A stretch of 64,000 nt of DNA from Sphingopyxis sp. H050 (GTDB lineage: Bacteria > Pseudomonadota > Alphaproteobacteria > Sphingomonadales > Sphingomonadaceae). Of this stretch, positions 24,795 through 34,936 are shown piece after piece. The DNA lies in assembly GCF_001468265.1 (NCBI RefSeq), contig NZ_LNRZ01000002.1, positions 186,001-250,000 of the forward strand, written 5' to 3'. Positions within the stretch are counted from its first letter, which is position 1. Each line of letters starts with the position of its first letter. The notes beneath the pieces are model-generated. The model did no database searches. It was given only the letters and a program-made list of their open reading frames with translations, and had not been told where the DNA came from. The translations under genes were made by a program, and so were the position numbers.

Positions 24795-26204
24795 ATGGTC
24801 AGGGGGATCAAGAGCAGCCTGCTGGCTGCGGCGTCGCTGGCGCTCGTTGGCTGCGCGGCTGGCGGCGGGGAAACGGCGTCGGCAGGTGACAAGCCCGCGC
24901 CCACCGAAAAGCCGGTCAAGTTCGACAAGGATCCCTATCCCTCGACCTACAAGGGATATCCCACGACGCTGACGGTGGTGAAGAATGTCACCATCTTCGA
25001 CGGCGAGGGCGGGCGGATCGACAATGGGTCGGTCGTGCTGTCGAGCGGCAAGGTCGACAGGATCGGCGGGCCCGACATGGAGTTGCCGACCGACGCCTAT
25101 GTCGTCGACGGCACCGGCAAGTTCGTCACCCCCGGCGTGATCGACATCCACAGCCACCTCGGCGACTATCCGTCGCCCTCGGTCGATGCGCATTCCGACG
25201 GCAATGAGGCGACCTCGCCGACGACGCCCGAAGTGTGGTCCGAGCATAGCGTGTGGCCGCAGGACCCCGGCTTCAGCCGCGCGCTCGCCAACGGCGGGGT
25301 GACGACGCTGGAGATATTGCCGGGCAGCGCGAACCTGATGGGCGGCCGTTCGGTCACGCTGAAGAATGTGCCCGCGCGGACGATGCAGGGGATGAAGTTC
25401 CCCGGCGCGCCCTACAGCCTGAAGATGGCGTGCGGCGAGAATCCGAAGCGCGTCTATGGCGCCAAGGGCCGCATGCCCTCGACCCGCATGGGCAATCTCG
25501 CGGTCAACCGCGCGACGTGGCAGAAGGCGGCGGCGTACAAGAAGAAGCTGGACGAGGGGAAAGCGGTCGACCGCGACCTGGCGATGGAAACGCTCGCGGG
25601 CGTGCTGTCGGGCGAAATCCTGATCCAGAATCACTGCTACCGCGCCGACGAGATGGCCATCGTCATCGATATGAGCCACGAGTTCGGATACAAGGTGTCG
25701 ACCTTTCACCACGCGGTCGAGGCGTACAAGATCGCCGACCTGCTCAAGAAGGAAGGCATTTGCGCCGCGATGTGGGCCGACTGGTGGGGCTTCAAGATGG
25801 AGGCCTATGACGCGGTGCCGGAGAATATCGCGCTGATGTTCAAGGAAGGCGCGTGCACGATCGTCCATTCGGACGACGCGAACCAAATCCAGCGGCTCAA
25901 TCAGGAAGCGGGCAAGGCGCTCGCCGCGGGCCGCCGCATGGGGATGCAGATCAGCGACGAACAGGCGTGGACGTGGCTGGCGATCAACCCTGCGCGCGCG
26001 CTGGGTATCGCCGACAAGACGGGGAGCCTGAAGCCGGGCAAGATGGCCGACGTGGTGCTGTGGAACGGCAATCCGCTGAGCGTCTATAGCCGCCCCGAAA
26101 AGGTCTGGATCGACGGCGCGCTGATGTTCGACGCGATGGATCCGAAACGGCGTCCGGTGAGCGATTTCGAACTGGGCCAGCCGGGTGAAGGAGACGTGAA
26201 ATGA
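24795..26204 (+). CDS. Amidohydrolase-family lipoprotein
   Basis: 469 residues with a lipoprotein signal (ALVGC, Cys20), so anchored on the periplasmic side. Amidohydrolase features: NVTIFDGEGGRIDNGSVVLSSGKV strand region, VTPGVIDIHSHLG with metal ligands His119 and His121, a FHHAVEAYKIADLL segment, CTIVHSDDANQIQRL with the late Asp, and LAINPARALGIADKTGSLKPGKMADVVLWNGNPL closing the beta sandwich. It resembles imidazolonepropionase-like hydrolases and probably cleaves dipeptides or cyclic amides. It lies between the peptide transporter and a second, degenerate amidohydrolase gene that it overlaps by four bases. Confidence 0.88.
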   Translation: MVRGIKSSLLAAASLALVGCAAGGGETASAGDKPAPTEKPVKFDKDPYPSTYKGYPTTLTVVKNVTIFDGEGGRIDNGSVVLSSGKVDRIGGPDMELPTDAYVVDGTGKFVTPGVIDIHSHLGDYPSPSVDAHSDGNEATSPTTPEVWSEHSVWPQDPGFSRALANGGVTTLEILPGSANLMGGRSVTLKNVPARTMQGMKFPGAPYSLKMACGENPKRVYGAKGRMPSTRMGNLAVNRATWQKAAAYKKKLDEGKAVDRDLAMETLAGVLSGEILIQNHCYRADEMAIVIDMSHEFGYKVSTFHHAVEAYKIADLLKKEGICAAMWADWWGFKMEAYDAVPENIALMFKEGACTIVHSDDANQIQRLNQEAGKALAAGRRMGMQISDEQAWTWLAINPARALGIADKTGSLKPGKMADVVLWNGNPLSVYSRPEKVWIDGALMFDAMDPKRRPVSDFELGQPGEGDVK

Positions 26205-27607
26205 GTAAGTGTTTCACGGCCTCCCTTTTCCGTTCGCATCGAGCGAAGTCGAGATGCCAATCGTCCATACGCGCCTTCGGGGTGTCTCGACTTCGCTCGA
26301 CACGAGCGGGGCTGGGAGGGGCGCTTGCAGCCGTCGCGCTGGTGGCGCTTCCGGCCGCGGCGCAGGACGTCGCGATCACCAATGCGAAGCTCGTCATCGG
26401 CGACGGCAGCGCGCCGGTCGAGGGCGGCACTGTCGTCGTCCGCGGCGGCAAGGTCGTCGCGGCGGGCCGCGGCGTTGCGGTTCCGGCGGGCGTCGAGCGC
26501 ATCGACGCGCAGGGCCGCTATGTGACTCCCGGCATCGTCGCGGCGTTCAGCCGCGTCGGCCTGACCGAGGTCGATGCCGTCACCGGCACCAACGACCGCT
26601 CGGCGACGCGGTCGCGCTTTTCGGCCGGGCTCGACATCGCCCCTGCGCTCAACCCGATGGGCTCGCCCGTCGCGGTGAACCGCGCCGCCGGCGTCACGCG
26701 CGCGATCGTCGCGCCGGGCGCCAGCGGCAGCCTGTTCGCGGGCCAGGGCGCGGTCGTCGATTTGGCCGACGACAACGACATGGTGACGCGTCCGCGCGCG
26801 CTGCAATATGTGGCGTTCGGCGAGGATGGCTCGGCGAAGGCGGGTGGCAGCCGGGCGGCCTTGTTCCTGCTGTTCCGCGAACAATTGCTGGCGGCGCGCA
26901 GCTATGCCCGCAACCCCGCGACGCTCGCCGAATGGGGCAGCGATGCGCTGATCCAGCGCGCCGACGCCGATGCGCTGGTGCGCGTGATCAATGGCACGAC
27001 TCCCTTGTTCGTGCGCGTCGACCGCGCGGCCGACATCCTAAACGTACTGAAGCTGAAGGGAGAGTTCCCGGCGCTGAAGCTGGTGCTCGTCGGCGCGACC
27101 GAGGGGTGGCTGGTCGCTGGCGACATCGCCGCGGCGAAGGTGCCGGTGCTCGTCTCGCCGCTCACGGACCTGCCGGGCAGCTTCGAACAGCTCGGCGCGA
27201 CGCAGTCGAACGCAGGCCGTCTGAAAGCCGCCGGCGTCGACGTGTCGGTCGGCGTGTTCGACGACGATGATGCGCACAAGATGGGCTATGCGACGCAATA
27301 TGCCGGCAATCTCGTCGGCCTGTCGAAGCTGCCGGGCGCGAGCGGGCTCAGCTGGGATCAGGCCTTCGCCTCGATCAGCAGCGTGCCGGCGAAAGCGGTC
27401 GGCATGGACGGCGCGATCGGATCGCTGCGCGCGGGACGTGCCGGCGATATCGTGATCTGGGACAATGACCCGCTCGAACTCGGCAGCCGCCCGACGGCGA
27501 TCTGGATCGACGGCAAGCGTCAGTCGCTGGTCACGCGTCAGGACCGCCTGCGCGACCGCTATCTGACGCCGACCGAAGGGGCTTTGCCCAAGGCATATGA
27601 CAGGTAA
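26201..27607 (+). CDS. Degenerate amidohydrolase-like exported protein with a repeat-derived N-terminus
   Basis: 468 residues from ATG 26201 (overlapping the upstream stop as ATGA). Residues about 11-37 are encoded by a family A palindromic repeat; the hydrophobic signal core ALAAVALVALPAAAQ follows. GTG 26282, inside the repeat, is an in-frame alternative start that would give a normal-length signal peptide. The body has the amidohydrolase beta-sandwich ends (ITNAKLVIGDGSAPVEGGTVVVRGGKV and GSLRAGRAGDIVIWDNDPLELG), but where the HxH metal motif belongs it reads VTPGIVAAFSRVG, so both histidines are missing. It is probably a non-catalytic partner of the preceding hydrolase; that role is inferred. 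Confidence 0.85.
   Translation: MSKCFTASLFRSHRAKSRCQSSIRAFGVSRLRSTRAGLGGALAAVALVALPAAAQDVAITNAKLVIGDGSAPVEGGTVVVRGGKVVAAGRGVAVPAGVERIDAQGRYVTPGIVAAFSRVGLTEVDAVTGTNDRSATRSRFSAGLDIAPALNPMGSPVAVNRAAGVTRAIVAPGASGSLFAGQGAVVDLADDNDMVTRPRALQYVAFGEDGSAKAGGSRAALFLLFREQLLAARSYARNPATLAEWGSDALIQRADADALVRVINGTTPLFVRVDRAADILNVLKLKGEFPALKLVLVGATEGWLVAGDIAAAKVPVLVSPLTDLPGSFEQLGATQSNAGRLKAAGVDVSVGVFDDDDAHKMGYATQYAGNLVGLSKLPGASGLSWDQAFASISSVPAKAVGMDGAIGSLRAGRAGDIVIWDNDPLELGSRPTAIWIDGKRQSLVTRQDRLRDRYLTPTEGALPKAYDR
26231..26309. repeat. Palindromic repeat, family A (copy 2), inside a coding sequence
   Basis: The arm core TCGAGCGAAGTCGAGA and its reverse complement, as at 5881-5958, with outer ends CGTTCGCA and CACGAGCGG. 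Unlike the other copies it lies within an open reading frame and keeps the frame. Confidence 0.9.
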
Positions 27608-27654
27608 CGGCCGCGCCTGACCAAAAGCGGTCGACGGGGAAAGGAGAGGGCTCC

Positions 27655-28356
27655 ATGCAACCGCTGTCGCTTTTGATCACGACCTGCGTGTTGTTCGTCG
27701 GCACGCATTTCGCGCTGTCGCATCCGCTGCGCGCCGGCCTTGCCGGTCGGCTGGGCGAGCGCGGTTTCCTGATCGTCTATTCGGTGGTCGCGATCGCCAC
27801 CTTTGTGCTGATCGTCCAGGCGTGGCGTGGAATGCCGCCCGAGCCGCCCTTATGGGCGGTCGACGACCCCCTGTGGATGCTGGCCTCGTTGCTGGTGCTG
27901 TTCGCCAGCATCCTCTTCATGGGATCGCTGATCGGCAATCCCGCGATGCCCGCGCCGAACGCTGCCGAGGCGGCGCAAGCCGCGCCGCGGGGGGTCTTTG
28001 CGATCACGCGCCATCCGATGATGTGGGGCTTTGCGCTGTGGGCGCTCGCGCATGCGCTGGTGATGCCGACGCCGGGACAGATCGTGCTGTCGTCGGCGAT
28101 CGCCTTCCTCGCGCTCGTCGGATCGGCGGGGCAGGATGCGAAGAAGGCGCGGTTGATGGGCGACAGCTGGCGGCATTGGGCGGCGCGAACCAGCTTCCTG
28201 CCCTTCGGCCGCCAGATCGCCGGCGTGACGCCGTGGGGGGACACGATCCCGCGTGCGCATGCATTAGTGGGTGGGATCGCCCTGTGGCTGATTGCGACCT
28301 GGGCGCATGGCGCGCTGGGCTTTATGGTTGCGGGAATATGGCGCTGGGTGGGATAG
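27655..28356 (+). CDS. NnrU family membrane protein
   Basis: 233-residue protein with about six membrane helices. Characteristic NnrU features: THFALSHPLRAGLAGRLGE at the start, a central FAITRHPMMWGFALWALAHAL segment with the conserved RHP motif, and a helix ending SSAIAFLALVGSAGQDAKKARLMG. NnrU was first linked to nitric-oxide metabolism genes; relatives include isoprenylcysteine methyltransferase-like membrane enzymes. No denitrification genes are near, so its role here is open. It follows the amidohydrolase pair by 47 bases with a GGAGAGGG ribosome site. Confidence 0.87.
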   Translation: MQPLSLLITTCVLFVGTHFALSHPLRAGLAGRLGERGFLIVYSVVAIATFVLIVQAWRGMPPEPPLWAVDDPLWMLASLLVLFASILFMGSLIGNPAMPAPNAAEAAQAAPRGVFAITRHPMMWGFALWALAHALVMPTPGQIVLSSAIAFLALVGSAGQDAKKARLMGDSWRHWAARTSFLPFGRQIAGVTPWGDTIPRAHALVGGIALWLIATWAHGALGFMVAGIWRWVG

Positions 28357-28363
28357 AAAGGGC

Positions 28364-28900
28364 ATGTCCGCCGATACCCACCTGACCGACCTGTCGCTGC
28401 GTCTGCTCGGGCGCGCCTATGACCAGCTCGATCCCGAGGAGTCCCGTGTCGTGCGCGCGGTCGCCGAGCGGGCGCTGACCAGCCGCGATGTCGCCGACAT
28501 CGACGACGCGCAGGCCTCGCGCGGCGACCGGCTCGCCGATCGCGTCGCCGCGGTCGGTGGCTCGTGGGGCTTCATCATCGTCTTCACGCTGGTGCTGTTC
28601 GGCTGGATGCTGCTGAATTCCGAAGTGCTGCAGCGCTTCGGGCTGGCCTTCGATCCTTATCCCTTCATTTTCCTGAACCTGATGTTATCGACGCTGGCCG
28701 CGGTGCAGGCGCCGATCATCATGATGAGCCAGAACCGGCAGGCGGCGAAGGACAGGCTGACCGCGAGCGTCGATTATGAGATCAACCTGCGCGCCGAGCT
28801 GGAGATCATGCGGCTGCACGAGAAGCTGGACCAGATGCAGTTTCACGAGCTGCGCGAAAAGGTGGAGGAGCTTTGCGATCGGCTGGACGGAAAAGGGTAG
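28364..28900 (+). CDS. DUF1003 family membrane protein
   Basis: 178 residues with two adjacent membrane helices (GSWGFIIVFTLVLFGWMLLN and FIFLNLMLSTLAAVQAPIIM) and the diagnostic SQNRQAAKDRLTASVDYEINLRAELEI stretch of DUF1003, followed by a coiled-coil-like helix to the end. The N-terminal 60 residues are cytoplasmic and acidic. Function unknown. ATG 28364 has an AGAAAGG site in front; an in-frame upstream extension overlapping nnrU is unlikely. The tail starts eight bases after the nnrU stop, so the two are probably cotranscribed. Confidence 0.87.
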   Translation: MSADTHLTDLSLRLLGRAYDQLDPEESRVVRAVAERALTSRDVADIDDAQASRGDRLADRVAAVGGSWGFIIVFTLVLFGWMLLNSEVLQRFGLAFDPYPFIFLNLMLSTLAAVQAPIIMMSQNRQAAKDRLTASVDYEINLRAELEIMRLHEKLDQMQFHELREKVEELCDRLDGKG

Positions 28901-28937
28901 GCGATAGGTCGCTTTTGGGGTGGTGAGCGGACATTGC

Positions 28938-29070
28938 CGATCCTCCCCGGCACGGGGAGGGGGACCATGCGAAGCATGGTGGAGGGGCACGTGCAGTCTG
29001 GCGCGGCCTACGGTCTCCCGTGCCCCTCCACCACCCTTCGGGTGGTCCCCCTCCCCCTGCGGGGGAGGCT
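28938..29070. repeat. Imperfect palindromic repeat, family D (copy 2)
   Basis: Outer parts GATCCTCCCC...GGGGAGGG and CCCCCTCCCCCTGCGGGGGAGG, inner parts ACCATGCGAAGCATGGTGG and CCACCACCCTTCGGGTGGT, and facing GGGGCACG/CGTGCCCC. It sits between the DUF1003 gene and the convergent aldo/keto reductase gene. Shorter relatives built on CCTCCCCATGGCTTCGC occur at 35834-35866 and 60219-60252. Confidence 0.75.
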
Positions 29071-29102
29071 CTTCGCGTCCGCTTCCGGTCGATTCCGTCG
29101 CC

Positions 29103-30098
29103 CTACAACCGCACCATCCGCATGCCCATTTCGCCATAGCGCGGCCCGCTGGTGCCGCCGCGCGGCGCGGCGGCGTCGATGGCGGCGAGGTCGTCGGCGG
29201 TGAGCGTTACGTCGACCGCGGCGACGCTGTCCTCCATCGTCGCGCGGCGCTTGGTGCCGGGGATCGGGACGATGTCGTCGCCCTGCGCGAGCAGCCAGGC
29301 CAGCGCGACCTGCGCGTTCGAGACGCCGTGCTTCGCGGCGACGTCGGCAATCGCATCGACGATCGCGAGATTGGCGGGCAGATTCTCCTCCGAATAACGC
29401 GGGTCGTTACGGCGCCAGTCGTTCTCGGCAAGCTCGTCGCGGCTGCGGATCGTGCCCGCGAGGAAACCGCGGCCGAGCGGCGAATAGGGGATGAAGCCGA
29501 TGCCGTTGTCGCGGCAGACGCCGAGGATTTCTTCTTCGATATCGCGCTCCCAGATCGAATATTCGCTTTGCAGCGCGGTGATCGGCGCGGCCTTGGCGGC
29601 GCGGCGGATCGTCTCGGGACCGGCTTCGGACAGCGCGATGTGGCGGACTTTGCCTTCCCGGACCAGCTCCATCATCCCGCCGACGGTCTCCTCGATCGGC
29701 ACCGAGGGGTCGACGCGGTGCTGGTAGAAAAGGTCGATGGTGTCGATGCCGAGCCGCTGGAGCGAGCCTTCGCACGCGCGGCGCGCATTCTCGGGCGTGC
29801 CGTCGACGCCGACGATCTGCTTGCCCTCGAACTTGAAGCCGAACTTGGTCGCGATGACGAGGCCGTCGCGTTTGCCCTTGATCGCCTCGCCGACCAGCTC
29901 CTCATTGGTGAAGGGGCCATAGATTTGCGCGGTGTCGAAGAAGGTGACGCCGAGGTCGATCGCGCGGTGGATCGTGCGCGTCGATTCGTCGAGGTCGGCC
30001 GCCTCGCCATAGAGGACGTTGCCGCCCTGGATCATCGGCATGCAGCCGATGCCGATTGCGGACACCTCGAGGCCGTGGCCGAGGGTGCGATATTTCAT
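29103..30098 (-). CDS. Aldo/keto reductase
   Basis: 331-residue NADPH-dependent (TIM-barrel) oxidoreductase. The catalytic tetrad is visible: Asp in FFDTAQIYG, Tyr in the same motif, Lys in VIATKFGF and His in LFYQHRVDPSVP. LQSEYSIWERDIEEEIL, IGFIPYSPLGRGFLAG and the cofactor-binding IPGTKRRATMEDSVAA segment place it with the YakC/AKR13-like group. The start ATG overlaps the stop of the upstream dicarboxylate symporter gene (ATGA), so the two form a translationally coupled pair. The physiological substrate is unknown. Confidence 0.92.
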   Translation of the reverse strand: MKYRTLGHGLEVSAIGIGCMPMIQGGNVLYGEAADLDESTRTIHRAIDLGVTFFDTAQIYGPFTNEELVGEAIKGKRDGLVIATKFGFKFEGKQIVGVDGTPENARRACEGSLQRLGIDTIDLFYQHRVDPSVPIEETVGGMMELVREGKVRHIALSEAGPETIRRAAKAAPITALQSEYSIWERDIEEEILGVCRDNGIGFIPYSPLGRGFLAGTIRSRDELAENDWRRNDPRYSEENLPANLAIVDAIADVAAKHGVSNAQVALAWLLAQGDDIVPIPGTKRRATMEDSVAAVDVTLTADDLAAIDAAAPRGGTSGPRYGEMGMRMVRL

Positions 30099-31348
30099 GG
30101 CGTGACTCCTGCCGAGGGGGCATCGTCTTCTACACCATCGGCGGCGAATTTGGTCGCGGCAACGTCGCCGACGACATTGCCGAGGGTGCGGAAGATGTCG
30201 GGGAAGGTCTCGACCGCGACAAGCAGGCCGAGCGGCGCGACGGGGACGCCCATCGAGATCGCGATCGGTGCGATCGAGGTGACGAAGCTGATCGAGCCGG
30301 GCAGGCTGACCGAAGACAGCGCCGCGGCGAGCGCGACCGCAAGGCCGACCGCCATTTCCCACGGGCTGAGCTCGATCCCGAACAGCCATGCGACATAGAC
30401 GACGACCGCGAGGTTCATCGCCGGGCTGGTGAAGCGGAACAGCGCGACCGCGAGCGGCAGGACGATGTCGGCCTTCTTCGGATCGACGCCGAGATCGGCC
30501 GAGGATTTCAGCATCGCGGGCAGGCTGGCGAGCGAGCTTTGCGTGCTGATCGCGACCGCGAAGGTCGGCACCATCGCGCGGACGAAGCGCGGCAGCGGCA
30601 CGCCGACGACGAACACCGCGAGCAGCAGACCAAGGATGATCGTGCAGGCGCCGATCGCCGACAGCATCAGCACATAGTGAAGCAGCCCGCCGAAGGCCGC
30701 GACGCCGGCCTTCACGGCGAGGGCATAACCCAGGGCAAATACGCCGATCGGCGCGAGGGCGAGGACCCAACCGATGACGACGAGCATCGCGTCGCCGAGC
30801 GCCTTGAAAAAGCCCGAGAGTGTCGCGCGCTCATTCGCCCCGACGCGCGTGATCGCAAAGGCGAAGATGGTCGTGAAGACGATCAGCGGCAGGATCGCGG
30901 TGTCAGCGGCGGCGGCGACCGGGTTGGTCGGGATCAGCGACAGCAGGAAGTCGGCGAAGGTCGGCGACGGCGCCGTCTCCGTCGTGCCGCCGAGCCCATG
31001 GCGCAGCCCCTCGGCCGCGCCCGCCGACAGCGGAAACAGACGCAGCAGCAGCGGCAGGACCAGCAAAGTCATGAGCCCGGCAAGCAGATTGGCGCCGAGG
31101 AAGGTCGCGACCGCGCGCCCGGCGAGCTTGCCGGCGCGCGCCGCATCGGCCGTGGCGGTGATGCCGGTGACGAGCAGCGCGACGACCAGCGGCACGATCG
31201 TCATCTTCAGCGCGTTGAGCCACAGTAATCCGATCGGCTCGACATAGGGCAGCGACGCCGTGCCCCAGTCGACCGAGATCATCTCGACCCCGATGCCGAG
31301 CAACATGCCGGCGATCAGCGACGAGAGGATGATCCATGCCGATTTCAA
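30095..31348 (-). CDS. Dicarboxylate/amino acid:cation symporter (DAACS family)
   Basis: About 417 residues, eight membrane helices plus two re-entrant hairpins. Family signatures: LLWLNALKMTIVPLVVALLVTGI, AFAISTQSSLASLPAML (the Ser-rich HP1 tip) and FTSPAMNLAVVVYVAWLFGIELSPWEMAVGLAVALAAALSS in the TM7/HP2 region, read in adjoining parts. Probably imports C4-dicarboxylates or acidic amino acids with Na+ or H+. I chose the TTG read from 31348 because a GGGGGAGAA site lies just before it; a longer frame with TTG at 31390 is possible. It is the first gene of a pair with the aldo/keto reductase and divergent from glmM. Confidence 0.88.
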   Translation of the reverse strand: MKSAWIILSSLIAGMLLGIGVEMISVDWGTASLPYVEPIGLLWLNALKMTIVPLVVALLVTGITATADAARAGKLAGRAVATFLGANLLAGLMTLLVLPLLLRLFPLSAGAAEGLRHGLGGTTETAPSPTFADFLLSLIPTNPVAAAADTAILPLIVFTTIFAFAITRVGANERATLSGFFKALGDAMLVVIGWVLALAPIGVFALGYALAVKAGVAAFGGLLHYVLMLSAIGACTIILGLLLAVFVVGVPLPRFVRAMVPTFAVAISTQSSLASLPAMLKSSADLGVDPKKADIVLPLAVALFRFTSPAMNLAVVVYVAWLFGIELSPWEMAVGLAVALAAALSSVSLPGSISFVTSIAPIAISMGVPVAPLGLLVAVETFPDIFRTLGNVVGDVAATKFAADGVEDDAPSAGVTP

Positions 31349-31510
31349 CTTCGTTTCTCCCCCGGACGCGCCCGCCAACTTGCCAAGCAAATATGTGTGA
31401 CATAGAGCAGTTTCGGCGCGAAACGGAAACCCGTTTTCGGGCGGGGAATCGCTCCGCGGGAGCCATTCCGGACAGGGGTTTCGCCCCAGGAATCAGATAG
31501 CAGAGGTTTC

Positions 31511-32851
<1,341 letters not shown>

Positions 32852-32853
32852 AT

Positions 32854-33078
32854 ATGCTTGAAATGCGACCCGATTGCGAAAAGTGCGGCCGCGACTTGCC
32901 CGCGGACATCCACGGCGCCTTTATCTGCTCGTTCGAATGCACCTTCTGCGCGGACTGCGCCGACAAGCTCGACGAGCGTTGCCCCAATTGCGGCGGCGAC
33001 CTGCTCGACCGGCCGCTGCGTGAAGGCGCGGCGCTGGCGAAATTCCCCGCCTCGACGGAGCGAAAGTTCAAGCGTTGA
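32854..33078 (+). CDS. DUF1272 zinc-ribbon-like protein
   Basis: 74 residues, Cys-rich: CEKCG, CSFECTFCADC and CPNCGG provide four CxxC-type pairs that could hold two zinc ions. This pattern is that of DUF1272, small bacterial proteins of unknown function. The ATG follows a GGAGAATAG site and is two bases after glmM; the stop overlaps the ThiD start (TTGA), so the gene is tightly coupled to both neighbours. Confidence 0.88.
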   Translation: MLEMRPDCEKCGRDLPADIHGAFICSFECTFCADCADKLDERCPNCGGDLLDRPLREGAALAKFPASTERKFKR

Positions 33079-34229
33079 CCGCACGCGTCCTGATCATCGC
33101 CGGTTCCGACAGCGGGGGCGGCGCGGGAATTCAGGCGGACATCAAGGCCGTCACCATGCTGGGCGGCCATGCGATGACCGCGGTCACCGCGATCACCGCG
33201 CAGAATACGCTGGGCGTGCAGGGCGTTCACCCGGTTCCGACCGACATGGTGATCGCACAGATCGACAGCGTGGCGGCCGATATCGGCGTCGATGCGGTGA
33301 AGATCGGGATGATCGGCAGCGCCGAAACGGCGGCGGCCGTGGCCGTGCGGCTGACGCGGCCCGACCTGGCGCAGGCGGCGGTGGTGTTCGACCCGGTGAT
33401 GGTCGCGACGAGCGGGTCGGTGCTGGCCGATGACGCGACGATTGCGGCGTTCAAGGCGCTGCTGGACCGCGCAATGGTTGCAACCCCGAACCTGCCCGAA
33501 CTCGCCGCGCTCGGCGGCGAGGAGGCGGTGCTGGCGCATGGCTGTTCGCTGCTGGTCAAGGGCGGGCACGGCGAGGGCGAGACGGTGATCGACCGGCTGC
33601 TCGAAACCGGCGAGGGCGAGGTTGCGCGCTGGGAGGCGCCGCGCATCGACACGATAAGCACGCACGGCACCGGCTGCACGCTGGCGAGCGCAATCGCGAC
33701 CGGGCTGGCGCAAGGGATGCCGCTGGAACCCGCGGTCGCGCGGGCGCGCGATTTCGTGCGGCTGGCGCTGCTCGATGCGCCCGGGCTGGGGAGCGGGCAT
33801 GGCCCGATGGGTCAGCAGTTCGTGCGCAACGACGGGCTGTTCACCGGGCCGGCGCTCAATCAGATCACCTTGCCGGCGAACGACTATGCGGTGTCGGTCG
33901 CCTTCTACAAGCAGCTTGGCCTGACGCAGATCGTCGATAGTCCGGGCGCTGAAGGAGTTGGGGGCTATGCGCGCTTCGAGGCCGCGAACGGCGTGACGCT
34001 GTCGATCCATGTCGGTGACGGCGCGGCGGGCGGGGCGGCGACCTATTTGGAGAGCGGGGCGCTCGATGCATGGGTCGCCTATCTGGCGCGGCGCGGGGTG
34101 CCGTTCGAGCAGATGCCGAAGGACGAGGAATGGGGCTGGCGCGAGGCGCGGCTCAGCGATCCGGCGGGCAATCGGCTGTGCCTCTATCAGGCGGGCGAGT
34201 ATCGCCGGTATCCGCCGTGGCGGGTATGA
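33075..34229 (+). CDS. thiD: Phosphomethylpyrimidine kinase (ThiD) fused to a C-terminal VOC/glyoxalase-like domain
   Basis: 384 residues. Residues 1-255 are a complete Thi[17 protein letters not shown] (10-25), [27 protein letters not shown] and the anion-hole [12 protein letters not shown]. ThiD phosphorylates HMP and HMP-P for thiamine synthesis. From about 262 a VOC domain follows without interruption: [40 protein letters not shown], and [14 protein letters not shown] at the end, where metal ligands of glyoxalases often lie. ThiD is normally 260-270 residues, so this is a fusion. The TTG start overlaps the preceding stop; GGAGCGAAAG lies upstream. The frame is open throughout, so I see no frameshift. 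Confidence 0.9.
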   Translation: MTARVLIIAGSDSGGGAGIQADIKAVTMLGGHAMTAVTAITAQNTLGVQGVHPVPTDMVIAQIDSVAADIGVDAVKIGMIGSAETAAAVAVRLTRPDLAQAAVVFDPVMVATSGSVLADDATIAAFKALLDRAMVATPNLPELAALGGEEAVLAHGCSLLVKGGHGEGETVIDRLLETGEGEVARWEAPRIDTISTHGTGCTLASAIATGLAQGMPLEPAVARARDFVRLALLDAPGLGSGHGPMGQQFVRNDGLFTGPALNQITLPANDYAVSVAFYKQLGLTQIVDSPGAEGVGGYARFEAANGVTLSIHVGDGAAGGAATYLESGALDAWVAYLARRGVPFEQMPKDEEWGWREARLSDPAGNRLCLYQAGEYRRYPPWRV

Positions 34230-34252
34230 TTTCGCAAGGCGCCCTCTCAGTC

Positions 34253-34332
34253 CGTTCGTGTCGAGCGAAGTCGAGACACCCTTCGGCGTGGCGCGCCATC
34301 GAGGGGCATCTCGACTTCGCTCGATGCGAACG
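34253..34332. repeat. Palindromic repeat, family A (copy 3, reverse orientation)
   Basis: Arms CGTTCGTGTCGAGCGAAGTC (from 34253) and the matching TCTCGACTTCGCTCGATGCG (ending near 34327). The CA/TG marks show the opposite orientation to the copies at 5881 and 26231. It fills most of the gap between thiD and rnhB. Confidence 0.88.
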
Positions 34333-34359
34333 GAAATGGGGTTTCGCCTTGTCGGAGAA

Positions 34360-34920
34360 ATGCACGTGATCGTTGGCGTCGACGAGGCGGGGCGCGGCCC
34401 GCTCGCCGGGCCGGTGGTCGCGGCGGCGGTGCTGCTCTGCGAGGGCGGTATCGCCGGTCTGGATGACAGCAAGAAGCTCACCGCGAAACGCCGCGGCGAA
34501 CTCGAAATCGAGATCAAGGCGCGGTGCCGCTGGGGCGTCGGCGAGGCGAGCGTTGCAGAGATCGACCGCATCAACATCTTGCAGGCGACCTTGCTGGCGA
34601 TGACGCGCGCGGTCGAGGCGCTGGGGTTCGAGCCGCACGAGGTACTCGTGGACGGCAATCGCCTGCCCAAATGGCGCTATACGGCGCGCGCGATCGTCGG
34701 CGGCGACGCGCTGCATCCGTGCATCTCGGCGGCGAGCATCATCGCGAAGGAGCATCGCGACCGTTTCATGGTCGGCGCGGCGCGCGATTATCCCGGTTTT
34801 GGCTGGGAGACGAATATGGGCTATGGCACGGCGCAACATCTCGCGGCGCTGCGCAAGCATGGACCGACGCCGCATCATCGCACCAGCTTCGTCCCGGTCG
34901 CGCAGCTGGCATTGATCTGA
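34360..34920 (+). CDS. rnhB: Ribonuclease HII
   Basis: Removes ribonucleotides and RNA from RNA/DNA hybrids. About 186 residues. Catalytic acidic residues are all visible: [13 protein letters not shown] with the DE pair, [21 protein letters not shown] and [15 protein letters not shown]. The C-terminal [24 protein letters not shown] is typical. Starts at ATG 34360 or GTG 34366 fit the GTCGGAGAA site; longer starts (34324, 34336) lie in or next to the palindromic repeat. A ccrM-upstream position for rnhB is common in sphingomonads. Confidence 0.94.
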   Translation: MHVIVGVDEAGRGPLAGPVVAAAVLLCEGGIAGLDDSKKLTAKRRGELEIEIKARCRWGVGEASVAEIDRINILQATLLAMTRAVEALGFEPHEVLVDGNRLPKWRYTARAIVGGDALHPCISAASIIAKEHRDRFMVGAARDYPGFGWETNMGYGTAQHLAALRKHGPTPHHRTSFVPVAQLALI

Positions 34921-34936
34921 CCGACGGGAGACGGAC

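Noticed and set aside
23079..25886. A very long (935-codon) minus-strand ORF
   Set aside because: It lies opposite the POT transporter and amidohydrolase genes; open antisense frames are expected at high GC, and its composition (Arg/Asp/His-rich) is that of a shadow frame.
33840..33870. A frameshift joining separate thiD and VOC genes
   Set aside because: The frame is open across the junction, no stop or restart with a ribosome site is visible, and the linker has normal codon use.
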